Made by a program: the position numbers and the translations under genes. Below are positions 57,121-64,000 of a DNA stretch of 64,000 nucleotides, piece by piece (the first letter of the stretch is position 1; each line of letters starts with the position of its first letter). Location: the NCBI GenBank assembly GCA_022825895.1, contig JAJDVX010000004.1, positions 1-64,000 of the forward strand. Reading direction: 5' to 3'. The stretch comes from Chloroflexota bacterium (GTDB taxonomy: Bacteria; Chloroflexota; UBA11872). The notes under the pieces were generated by a model that ran no database searches, was not told the DNA's origin, and saw nothing but the letters and a program-made list of their open reading frames with translations.

Positions 57121-57951
57121 TTAGCCCTTCGCCGCCTTCAGCGCCTCCACCTGCTCGCGGATGCCGACCTCCGTCGGCAGGCGCTCGATGCTGGATGCGC
57201 CAAAGAACCCGGCCACGCCTTCCGTGTTCGCCAGCACATGGCGTACGTCGCTGGGATCGGCAATCGGTCCGCCGTGACACAGCACCACCGCATCCGGCTT
57301 CTCGGCCACGGCGGCGTCGTGAATGGCCTGCACGCTCGCCACCGCGTCGTCCAGCGTCAGCGCCGTCGTGGCGCCTATCGAGCCCTTCGTCGTCAGCCCC
57401 ATGTGCGGCACCAGCACGTCCGCGCCGGCCCGGCTCATCGCCACCGCCTGGTCCGGGTCGAACACGTAGGGGCACGTCAGCATGTCCAGCTCGTGCGCCT
57501 GGCGAATCAGGTCCACCTCCAGGCCAAAGCCCATGTTCGTCTCTTCAAGACCCTGGCGGAAGATGCCGTCGATCAGGCCCACCGTCGGGAAGTTCTGCAC
57601 GCCGTCGAAGCCCATGGCCTTCAGCTGCTTCAGGAACGTCGGCATCAGCCGGAATGGATCGGTCCCGCACACCCCCGCCAGCACCGGCGTGTCCTGCACC
57701 ACCGGCAGCACTTCCGACGCCATGTCCACCACGATTGCGTTGGCGTCGCCAAAGGGCATCATCCCGGACAACGACCCGCGGCCCGCCATCCGGAAGCGGC
57801 CCGAGTTGTAGATGATGATCAGGTCCGCGCCGCCCTGCTCGGCGAACTTGGCGGTAATACCGGTACCGGCGCCGCAACCGATGATCGGCTCGCCCGCGTC
57901 CAGCGTGGCCCGCAGGCGCCGCAGCGCCTCAGCCCGTGGGATATACGGCAT
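57121..57951 (-). CDS. PEP-hydrolase-like TIM-barrel protein
   Basis: 276 residues of the phosphoenolpyruvate-hydrolase-like TIM barrel family (PF09370 type): [44 protein letters not shown] and [12 protein letters not shown]. In many genomes this family lies beside or is fused to the Tm-1-like ATP-binding protein, which here lies upstream at 58339. Function in vivo is undefined; the name reflects weak activity in homologues. Confidence 0.85.
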   Translation of the reverse strand: MPYIPRAEALRRLRATLDAGEPIIGCGAGTGITAKFAEQGGADLIIIYNSGRFRMAGRGSLSGMMPFGDANAIVVDMASEVLPVVQDTPVLAGVCGTDPFRLMPTFLKQLKAMGFDGVQNFPTVGLIDGIFRQGLEETNMGFGLEVDLIRQAHELDMLTCPYVFDPDQAVAMSRAGADVLVPHMGLTTKGSIGATTALTLDDAVASVQAIHDAAVAEKPDAVVLCHGGPIADPSDVRHVLANTEGVAGFFGASSIERLPTEVGIREQVEALKAAKG

Positions 57952-58090
57952 GCGCGCAGTCCTTTCGTTCGTGTGCGGCGCTGCAGGGAGACCCTTGCGT
58001 AGCGCCCCCGGTCATCGAATCCGCGCTCGTTCGTACTCCCACTCCTGGGAGACCTTGGCAAAACGCCCCTCGCCCTCCAAGGTGCATCGG

Positions 58091-58190
58091 CTCTTCACCC
58101 TCTCCGAGGGGAGAGGCAGAACCTGTCCTGAGCCAGCCGAAGGATTCGGCCGTCTTCGGCCGAAATCGGTGAGGGGTCTTCCGCGCAACC
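58091..58190 (-). repeat. repeat block B, inverted copy
   Basis: Reads on the minus strand from GGTTGCGCGGAAGACC and CACCGATTTCGGCCGA to a palindrome CTCTCCCCTCGGAGAG; matches 5983-6083 and 6611-6695. Confidence 0.7.
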
Positions 58191-58230
58191 ACCCTTGGGT
58201 TATACAAATTCCTCTCGAGAGAGGGACGGC

Positions 58231-58284
58231 TCTTTCTCCCTCTCCCCGTGGGAGAGGGTTGGGGTGAGGGTCTTCCGCGCAACC
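58231..58284 (-). repeat. repeat block A, inverted copy
   Basis: On the minus strand GGTTGCGCGGAAGACCCTC, then the CCCTCTCCCACGGGGAGAGG palindrome and AAAGA, matching 5855-5908. Confidence 0.7.
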
Positions 58285-58338
58285 CGCCACGGATTGCCCA
58301 GATGTCTCTGCTGAGCGTCCCAGCGTGAGTGCGCATCC

Positions 58339-59544
58339 TCACCCCAGGTACTCCAGCAGCTTGTCCGTCATCGCGTCGGCAAAGGCCTCGTCATTCACGT
58401 TGAGATCCAGTTCATAAACCGGAATGTCCTCGCGCACCTGCCGCTTGATGGCGTCAAACAGCGCCTGGTCCGCCTCCGGCCAGTGGAACTCCTCGCCGGG
58501 CGCGCCCAGCAACGACAGTCCCTTCAACGGCAGGAAAATCGCCGCGGGCGCCGACGACCCATTCGCCTTCTCCGCCAGGATGCGGCCCAGTTCCGCGTTC
58601 TCCTCCGGGTCCGTCCGCATCAGGCTCACGTTGGGATTCCAGTAATGGAAGCGCCGGCCCTCGAACCTGTCCGGAATCGTCGCCGGCGCCTGGAAATTCA
58701 CCATGTCCAGGCAGCCCGGCGCGATCACCTGCGGGACCCCCTGCGCCGCCGCCGCGTCCATCCGCGTGGGACCCGCCGCCATCACGCCGCCCACCAGTTC
58801 GTCCGCCCATTCCGTGGTCGTCACGTCCAGCACGCCGCTCGCAAACCCTCCCGCAATCACATCTTCCATCGTGCGCCCGCCCGTGCCCGTGGCGTGAAAC
58901 ACCAGCACCTCGTAACCCAGCGCGTCCAGCCGCGCGCGGCAGCGCTCCACCGCCGGCGTCGTGTTGCCGAACATCGAGGCCGCGATCAGCGGCTTGTCCT
59001 CGATCTCCGGGACGGCTGTTGCCACCATGCCCGTCACCGCGCCCACCGCGTTCGCGTAAATGCGCGCGCTGATCCGGTTCACCCCCGCCACGTCCACGAT
59101 CGAGGGAACCATCACCACGTCCTTGGTATCCACGTAGCCGCTCGTGTCGCCCGAGGCCACCGTACTCACCATCACCTTCGGCACGCCCACCGGCAACGCC
59201 CGCATCGCCGCCGTGCCCACCGCCGTCCCGGCGCTGCCGCCCATGCTCAGCACCCCGTCGATCCGGCCCTCCGCGTGCAGCCCCCGCACGATCGCCGCCC
59301 CGCCGGCGGCCATCACGCCAATCGCCGTGCCCCGGTCGCCCTGCGCCCGCAACTCCGCCAGGCTGGTGCCACCGGCTTCCGCGACTTCGGCGGCCGAAAT
59401 GTCCGGCTCGAATCCGGGATCGCCGATCACCCCACTATCGATCACCAGCGCCCGGTGACCGCGACGCTCGATCTCGCCCCGCACGAAGGCGAACTCGTCG
59501 CCCTTCGTATCCAGCGCGCCAATCACGGCAATCATTCTCGACAT
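58339..59544 (-). CDS. Tm-1-like ATP-binding domain protein (UPF0261)
   Basis: 401 residues. IAVIGALDTKGDEFAFVRGEIERRGH opens the protein, then LSMGGSAGTAVGTAAM, GTGGRTMEDVIAGG and a C-terminal LFDAIKRQVREDIPVYELDLNVNDEAFAD, as in this family (named after the tomato Tm-1 ATP-binding domain). Partner of the TIM-barrel protein at 57121. ATP- or nucleotide-linked, but its substrate is unknown. Confidence 0.87.
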   Translation of the reverse strand: MSRMIAVIGALDTKGDEFAFVRGEIERRGHRALVIDSGVIGDPGFEPDISAAEVAEAGGTSLAELRAQGDRGTAIGVMAAGGAAIVRGLHAEGRIDGVLSMGGSAGTAVGTAAMRALPVGVPKVMVSTVASGDTSGYVDTKDVVMVPSIVDVAGVNRISARIYANAVGAVTGMVATAVPEIEDKPLIAASMFGNTTPAVERCRARLDALGYEVLVFHATGTGGRTMEDVIAGGFASGVLDVTTTEWADELVGGVMAAGPTRMDAAAAQGVPQVIAPGCLDMVNFQAPATIPDRFEGRRFHYWNPNVSLMRTDPEENAELGRILAEKANGSSAPAAIFLPLKGLSLLGAPGEEFHWPEADQALFDAIKRQVREDIPVYELDLNVNDEAFADAMTDKLLEYLG

Positions 59545-59622
59545 CCCGTCAACTCCTCCGCGCCCATCCGCGGCGCGCCACCCGCCGGATACCCCGCTAC
59601 CTTAGCCCGCCGACCTGAAATC

Positions 59623-60240
59623 TCACGACTTTGGCGCCAAATCGTCCACGACGAGCCGCGCGGCATTTAGTGCCAGGGCGGTTAACACGTCGTGCCGCAC
59701 GGTCCAGTCCGGCGGCAGAGCGCCAAACAGGGCATAGGTGCCCGGACCGACCGGCTGCACGACTAGCCCCTGACCAACCGCGACTGTCTCGACTGGATGC
59801 CAGGCGTCGCCGTTAAGCCGGTACATGCCGGCGGATGCGGCCCCTGGCTGGCTGAACGTCAGTCGAGCTGTCGGCGAGAGGCCAATGTCCCGGCCACCGG
59901 CGTCGCGCGCCGTGACCGTGATCGCCGGCGAAATGCGCACCAGGTTCGGCCCGGCGCCGGGCAGCGCCGCGTACGTGGGCTGGGCCAGCAGCGTCAGGTC
60001 CGCGCCGTCCGCCAGGGCGCGCCCGTCCTCGACCAGGGCTGCGCTGGAAAGCCGCAGCGTCAGACGCGAGGCATCCGGCGGCCCGGCGGTTTTCCGTGCT
60101 GGCGGCGTCTCGGTCTCGCGCAGCCGCACGTCCGGAGCCGTCTGCGCCCTCGCCGGCGGAGGCGCCGATGGCCAGAGCGCCGCAGCCACCAGGAGCACGA
60201 CGAGCGCGGCGGCCATGCCGGCCGTAAGCCAGCGGTTCAC
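59623..60240 (-). CDS. secreted hypothetical protein
   Basis: 205 residues. A signal peptide (MNRWLTAGMAAALVVLLVAAALWPS) is followed by a beta-rich mature part with SRLTLRLSSAALVEDGRALADGA, LTLLAQPTYAALPGAGPNLVRISPAITVT, resembling immunoglobulin-like or post-SH3-type repeats; no family named. GTG 60240 overlaps the upstream stop by four bases (GTGA), so it is coupled to the membrane protein gene. Confidence 0.7.
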   Translation of the reverse strand: MNRWLTAGMAAALVVLLVAAALWPSAPPPARAQTAPDVRLRETETPPARKTAGPPDASRLTLRLSSAALVEDGRALADGADLTLLAQPTYAALPGAGPNLVRISPAITVTARDAGGRDIGLSPTARLTFSQPGAASAGMYRLNGDAWHPVETVAVGQGLVVQPVGPGTYALFGALPPDWTVRHDVLTALALNAARLVVDDLAPKS

Positions 60241-61778
60241 GGCTCGTTAAGCGTCCGCACCGTGGCCAGTACCTCGGCCGACCTGTTGCCGCTCACCTCA
60301 ATGTCCACGGCCCAGAGCGGCCGGCTTGACGGCCAGGCGCCGGCGGTCAGCAGCTGGTCTGGCGGTGCCGCCGTCGACAGGCCGGAGCGCCGACCAAGCG
60401 ACTCCCGGTACCAGGCGAATTGCCACAGTCTCAGGTCGACGATCGTTACGTCGGACTTTCCGTCCGGCGCATAACGCTCGTACCACAGCGGAAACGTCGC
60501 ACGGTCGTCCTGGGTAAGGATCACGGTGTTGGCATCGGCCTGCGCCAGCGCCGCGTGTGCGAAGGCCTGGGTGTGCGTGGCGTCGCGCATGGAGACTTCC
60601 GGGGCAAGCTCTGTGCCGCGAATGACGGCCGTGGCGATGAGCAGCGCCGGTAGGACTGCCGCAACAAGACGACCGATGCTCGTCCTGGCGGCGGTGGCCA
60701 GTCGTGCGACCTGGTCCACGCCTACTAAGGACCAGACTGCAGCCACGGCCAGCACCGGCAGGATGAGCACTTCATCGTCGCGGGAGTTGTAGAGGGCGCC
60801 CACGGCCAATGCGCTGAGCGCGATCCATCCCGTCGCCAGCGCGGCCCATGCGTGCCTTCGCGTCAGCGACGCGCCGCCAGCTGCCAGCAGCGGCAGCAGG
60901 ACCCACGTTAGCTGGCGCGCGGGTTGGCCCAGCAGCCAGGCCGCCTTGGCCGCGGTAGTGCCCACGTCGCTGCCGCCCACGCGCGGGCGGTAGATCTCGC
61001 CGCTGACGACCGACCAGAACCGCTCGAGGTTCGATGGGTCGCCCCAGTTGATCGGTGGGTCCAGCGATGCTGCGAACGGCAGGTAGGCAAAGACTGAGCA
61101 GCCCGCGACAAGACCGAGCGCCGCCACTGCCGCCGGCCGACGGCCCAGACGGGAGCCCCAACGCCCCCGAAGTAGGATCGCCATCAGCGCCGGAGCACCT
61201 AGGGCCACCGTGATGTGGGCGCCCGTGCCAAGTCCAAGCAACATCCCGGACGCGAACGCCCACCACCTCGCCGCACTGTCGCCGAGTGCGTTGGTTCGCG
61301 CGCGAACCGCCGCGTAAACCGCACTCCACAGCAGTAGGCTCGCCAGCGCGTAGACCTCGGTGACGATGGCGTTCGACCAGACCAGCGGCGCCAGGCCGTA
61401 GAGGGTCAGCACTGCTGCCGCGGAGGCCGCCTCGGGCAGCGAAATGGGCAGTCCCGATCGCGGCCGCAGCCGGGCCGCCAGCAGCCCGAGCGGAATCAGC
61501 GATCCGGCCGCCGCGAATGCGGTGAGAACATTCAACCGAAACGCCAGGTCGCCGAGTGGGATTGGCCGCACCGCCAATCCAAGCAACATCAGGGTCGGAT
61601 AGCCGGTGGGGTGGGGGACGCCGCCCACGGCCACCGCGGCGGCGAAGTCTCCGCTGTCGATGCCAGCACCGGACCACACAACTCCTGGAGCGAGCGTCAG
61701 CAGATAGGCCGCCAGCACGCCCGCCGAGGCGCTCAGTCCCACGGCGGCGCCGGCGATGCGGTTGGGTATTCGCCACAT
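60237..61778 (-). CDS. DUF2723 membrane protein (glycosyltransferase-C-like)
   Basis: 513 residues with about ten hydrophobic segments. DUF2723 hallmarks: SGAGIDSGDFAAAVAVGGVPHPTGYP near the N-terminus, NAIVTEVYALASL and PPINWGDPSNLERFWSVVSGE. The family is thought to be GT-C-type mannosyl/glycosyl transferases using lipid-linked donors. The DSGD segment could supply the catalytic Asp. Located between a secreted glycosidase and a small secreted protein in one operon. Confidence 0.83.
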   Translation of the reverse strand: MWRIPNRIAGAAVGLSASAGVLAAYLLTLAPGVVWSGAGIDSGDFAAAVAVGGVPHPTGYPTLMLLGLAVRPIPLGDLAFRLNVLTAFAAAGSLIPLGLLAARLRPRSGLPISLPEAASAAAVLTLYGLAPLVWSNAIVTEVYALASLLLWSAVYAAVRARTNALGDSAARWWAFASGMLLGLGTGAHITVALGAPALMAILLRGRWGSRLGRRPAAVAALGLVAGCSVFAYLPFAASLDPPINWGDPSNLERFWSVVSGEIYRPRVGGSDVGTTAAKAAWLLGQPARQLTWVLLPLLAAGGASLTRRHAWAALATGWIALSALAVGALYNSRDDEVLILPVLAVAAVWSLVGVDQVARLATAARTSIGRLVAAVLPALLIATAVIRGTELAPEVSMRDATHTQAFAHAALAQADANTVILTQDDRATFPLWYERYAPDGKSDVTIVDLRLWQFAWYRESLGRRSGLSTAAPPDQLLTAGAWPSSRPLWAVDIEVSGNRSAEVLATVRTLNEP

Positions 61779-61785
61779 CCCGCGG

Positions 61786-63573
61786 CTACGTCATTGCCCG
61801 TCGGCGAAAGACACGCCCCAGGCGCGTCAGGTCCGACCGGGCGTCAGGCGATTCAAGCAGCGAAATTCCGGCAAACGTCGTGAAGATCGGGTCTGGGATC
61901 CCGTGGTCGGCGAAGACGAACCAGCGTTCAATGCCCAGCTGATGGCCTCGGGACTCCAGCCAGTCCAACGCGTCGCCGAGGAATGTCTCGATGAGATCCG
62001 TGCGGAAGCGGCCGGCCGGAGCGATGAGGACTTCGCCGTCCGCTGTCTCTTCGACACGCCAGTCGTCGTAGCCCCAGATGATTGCGAACTCGGTCAGCCA
62101 GATGGGGCGGTCGCGGTGCGCTGGAATCTTGTCCAGGTAGGCCCGCAGACCTTCCAGTTGCGCTTGCATCACCGATGCGTCCGTCATGGGCGGGTCGATC
62201 CAATCGATCTCATAGGCGTGGATGCCCCAGACGTCGATCGGCGGCTCCGTGCCGCGCAACTCCCGGTAGGCCGCTCGGAACGCGTCAATCCACTCGCGCC
62301 CGGTCAGGTCCTCGCCCGCGCAGCCCCGGCAGCGAAAGTCGAAATTCAGCGTGTTGGGCGCCACGATGCGGGCCGACGGATCACCTTCTCTGATGGCCGT
62401 GACGACGCGGTCGAAGAACGCCGCATAGGCCCTTGGCGTCAGGTCGTCCTGGAGCCCCGTGTTGGGCTCGTTGCCAATCGCCCAGGCCGCCCCCGGATGT
62501 CGCGCCGCCTGTGCGCCAAGCTCGGCGCGTGAGGGTTCGTTGGCCGGTCGAACGACAGCCACCTTCTCAGTCCCCGGCGGAGAGTCTTCCAGGCTGGCGG
62601 TGTAGTCCAGGTAGCTGCGGGCGCCGGTGCGCGCCAGCACGTTGTGAACGCTGTCGGCGACGTGCTGATGCAGCGCAATGACGCCGTAGCGCCGGTCGCC
62701 CGCGGGCGGCCAGGGCGCTGACTCAGTCCAGGGACGGAAAGCATGCGTCAGGTCGGTACCGGGGATCGCGACAGGGCGTCGTATGTCCAGCGGCAGCCCC
62801 GGTGCGTACTGGCGCAAGAGCGGGTTGGCGGAGGCCGCCGCGGCCAGGCTGGCGCTCAGCCGCTCGCCGCTAATCAGCGACTTGAGGTGGTCGCCTAACA
62901 ACAGGCCGCCAGTCGCGCCGGATGCCGCATCAAAGTGCATCACGCCCCGCTGGAAGCGTTGATACACGAAGCTCGCGTTTGCCGGATCGGGTTCAGGCCG
63001 GCTCAGGGGCAGTCCCCAGACTTCCAGCGCCGCAAGTTCCCGTAAGTGCGCCGGAATCCCGGGCGGCGCGGCTGCCAGGTACTCGTGCAGGAAGCCCACG
63101 CGCTCGTGCTGCCAACGATTGGGCACGTGCTCGCGAATGAACGCTCGCACGGCACTCGCGTATCCCGCTGAACCGACCTGCGGGGCCGACGAGGCGAGAC
63201 TATGGTCGACTGCCGGAATCGTCAGCCCGCCGAAGCGCCGATAGTCCAGGTAGGGCGCTTGCAGGATGTTCAAACCTCGCGGAGACCCGTTCGGGCCGAT
63301 CTGGATGCCCTGCCGCTGGAAGAGTTGCACCTCAAACTCATAGAGCGTGAACACATTGCTGATGGGGAAGCCAAAGGTCTCCACGCCGCCGCGAGACTCG
63401 AAATAGGCTCGGATCTCTGGGTTCCACACGCCGAAGCCCGATTCCTTGAAGAACAGCGGGGCGCGCCCGTCCGCGCTGATTGAACCGGCCGTTGTCGCTG
63501 CCAGCAGCGCAGCCAAGGCCAAGCTGGATGCCCACGCCGACAGACGCCGTCCCCAATCGCCGCGGCCCGGCAT
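61786..63573 (-). CDS. secreted glycosidase-like protein with LGFP-like N-terminus
   Basis: 595 residues. A signal sequence (around LALAALLAATTAGSISADG) is followed by a FESRGGVETFGFPISN-type repeat (LGFP-like, residues ~55-75). Then comes a clan-A-like TIM barrel from ~290: acid/base E369 in AIGNEPN and nucleophile E495 in WLTEFAI. Related to glycosyl-hydrolase catalytic-core proteins of the GH128-like kind. The substrate is not obvious; cell-wall or exopolysaccharide is likely because of the DUF2723 partner. Start 63573 is 20 bp after the upstream stop. Confidence 0.75.
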   Translation of the reverse strand: MPGRGDWGRRLSAWASSLALAALLAATTAGSISADGRAPLFFKESGFGVWNPEIRAYFESRGGVETFGFPISNVFTLYEFEVQLFQRQGIQIGPNGSPRGLNILQAPYLDYRRFGGLTIPAVDHSLASSAPQVGSAGYASAVRAFIREHVPNRWQHERVGFLHEYLAAAPPGIPAHLRELAALEVWGLPLSRPEPDPANASFVYQRFQRGVMHFDAASGATGGLLLGDHLKSLISGERLSASLAAAASANPLLRQYAPGLPLDIRRPVAIPGTDLTHAFRPWTESAPWPPAGDRRYGVIALHQHVADSVHNVLARTGARSYLDYTASLEDSPPGTEKVAVVRPANEPSRAELGAQAARHPGAAWAIGNEPNTGLQDDLTPRAYAAFFDRVVTAIREGDPSARIVAPNTLNFDFRCRGCAGEDLTGREWIDAFRAAYRELRGTEPPIDVWGIHAYEIDWIDPPMTDASVMQAQLEGLRAYLDKIPAHRDRPIWLTEFAIIWGYDDWRVEETADGEVLIAPAGRFRTDLIETFLGDALDWLESRGHQLGIERWFVFADHGIPDPIFTTFAGISLLESPDARSDLTRLGRVFRRRAMT

Positions 63574-63593
63574 GGCGGCCGGTCGCCTGCCGC

Positions 63594-64000
63594 CTATCGT
63601 GATTCGGAACCGGCCTGGCGGTTGGCCACCAGCATGGCGATGAACTCACGGCCTATCGGGCGAATGGTCACTTCACTGGTGGCGTTGTTCAGGCGGAGTT
63701 TGAGGTGCTGGAAGTGCTGGTCGGTGAAGCCGGGAGGACCGGGCAGCGCCTCCGTAATCGGATAGCCCAGAACACTGGCGCCCCCCAGGGCCTGAAACGT
63801 GTTCAGCATCGCCCCGCTCAGGTTGTGCCCGGTTTGTGGGAAGTACCGGCCCGCGCCGGTAGCCCGCGCGGGGGGATCGGGCCCCACGTACTGCCCGTTC
63901 TCGCCGCGAACCCAGGATGGGGCGAGCAGCGGTTGAATCTCGTATCCGGAACCGGCCAGCCGGGCGTGGTATCCCAGCACGCCGTTCGCGCAGATCTGGA
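63594..64000 (-). CDS. secreted LGFP-like protein, C-terminal part (truncated by window)
   Basis: The frame stays open to the window edge: CANGVLGYHARLAGSGYEIQPLL leads into ALGGASVLGYPITEALPGPPG, which is an LGFP-like module as in the next gene, and ends at TAG 63594. An apparent GTG start at 63980 is internal. It is the first visible gene of the operon running down to 59623. Function: surface or wall binding by family resemblance only. Confidence 0.7.
   Translation of the reverse strand, partial: QICANGVLGYHARLAGSGYEIQPLLAPSWVRGENGQYVGPDPPARATGAGRYFPQTGHNLSGAMLNTFQALGGASVLGYPITEALPGPPGFTDQHFQHLKLRLNNATSEVTIRPIGREFIAMLVANRQAGSESR

Larger units (their letters stand above)
57952..58338. repeat. 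inverted repeat-mosaic segment between paired genes
   Basis: No gene. Contains a GAGACCCTTGCG motif (57989) and a GAGACCTTGGC motif (58051) near the left side, repeat block B at 58091-58190 and block A at 58231-58284, both in inverted orientation relative to those at 5.8-6.7 kb. It separates the Tm-1-like gene from its usual TIM-barrel partner. Possible REP/MITE insertion. Confidence 0.7.

Overview
The window is a high-GC bacterial chromosome segment. Its gene content fits an uncultured, probably marine or sponge-associated Chloroflexota. The signs are three twin-arginine solute-binding lipoproteins with long Val/Glu/Lys-Ile-Val-Thr linkers after the lipobox, sugar ABC permeases with no ATPase gene nearby, many sulfatases and glycosidases, a phytanoyl-CoA dioxygenase, and the Tm-1-like plus PEP-hydrolase-like TIM-barrel pair. 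The lineage is an inference from gene content. A selenocysteine tRNA shows that the organism probably decodes UGA as selenocysteine.

Layout. 0-7 kb: two near-identical sulfatases in direct orientation with a third, unrelated-looking sulfatase inverted between them. They sit among dispersed palindromic repeats and are followed by a 1.1-kb repeat mosaic. 7-28 kb: a glycan-catabolic region with three sialidase-like beta-propeller proteins, a MarR regulator, tRNA-Sec, three solute-binding lipoproteins, three ABC permeases (two MalF-like, one MalG-like), a tandem pair of propeller glycosidase-like proteins, two medium-chain dehydrogenases and two proteins of unknown role. 28-32 kb: a tight five-gene lipid-modification operon (DUF4345, DUF1295, Cfa-like methyltransferase, FAD oxidoreductase, DUF1365). 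32-41 kb: two GH29 alpha-L-fucosidases, a CE7 acetylxylan esterase, a short-chain dehydrogenase, and two isoaspartyl methyltransferases flanking a membrane spermidine-synthase-like protein. 41-42.4 kb: a YdeI/OmdA-type small protein and a HigB/HigA toxin-antitoxin pair with a clear promoter/operator. 42.5-52 kb: a 2,031-residue secreted RCC1-type protein with 49 repeats, followed by a TolB-propeller/leucine-rich-repeat/cadherin-like protein. 52-60 kb: dehydrogenases, a degraded nuclease tail, a PhyH dioxygenase, two tandem 61-62-residue Tat lipoproteins, a ThuA protein, and the TIM-barrel and Tm-1-like pair separated by inverted copies of the same repeats seen at 6 kb. 59.6-64 kb: an envelope/glycan operon (LGFP-like secreted protein, glycosidase, DUF2723 membrane protein, small secreted protein).

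How the parts fit. Sulfatases, fucosidases, sialidase-like and esterase genes, with binding proteins and permeases, suggest uptake and trimming of sulfated, fucosylated or sialylated acetylated glycans. The missing ABC ATPase would have to be a shared subunit encoded elsewhere. All three binding-protein genes are followed by strong stem-loops, a sign of differential expression within their operons.

Most unusual: the RCC1 protein, whose inserts fall after blades 7, 14, 21, 28, 35 and 42 and so predict seven seven-bladed propellers with a cysteine pair in nearly every blade; and the tandem Tat micro-lipoproteins, whose C-terminal motif is conserved despite divergent synonymous codons and whose promoters are conserved too.
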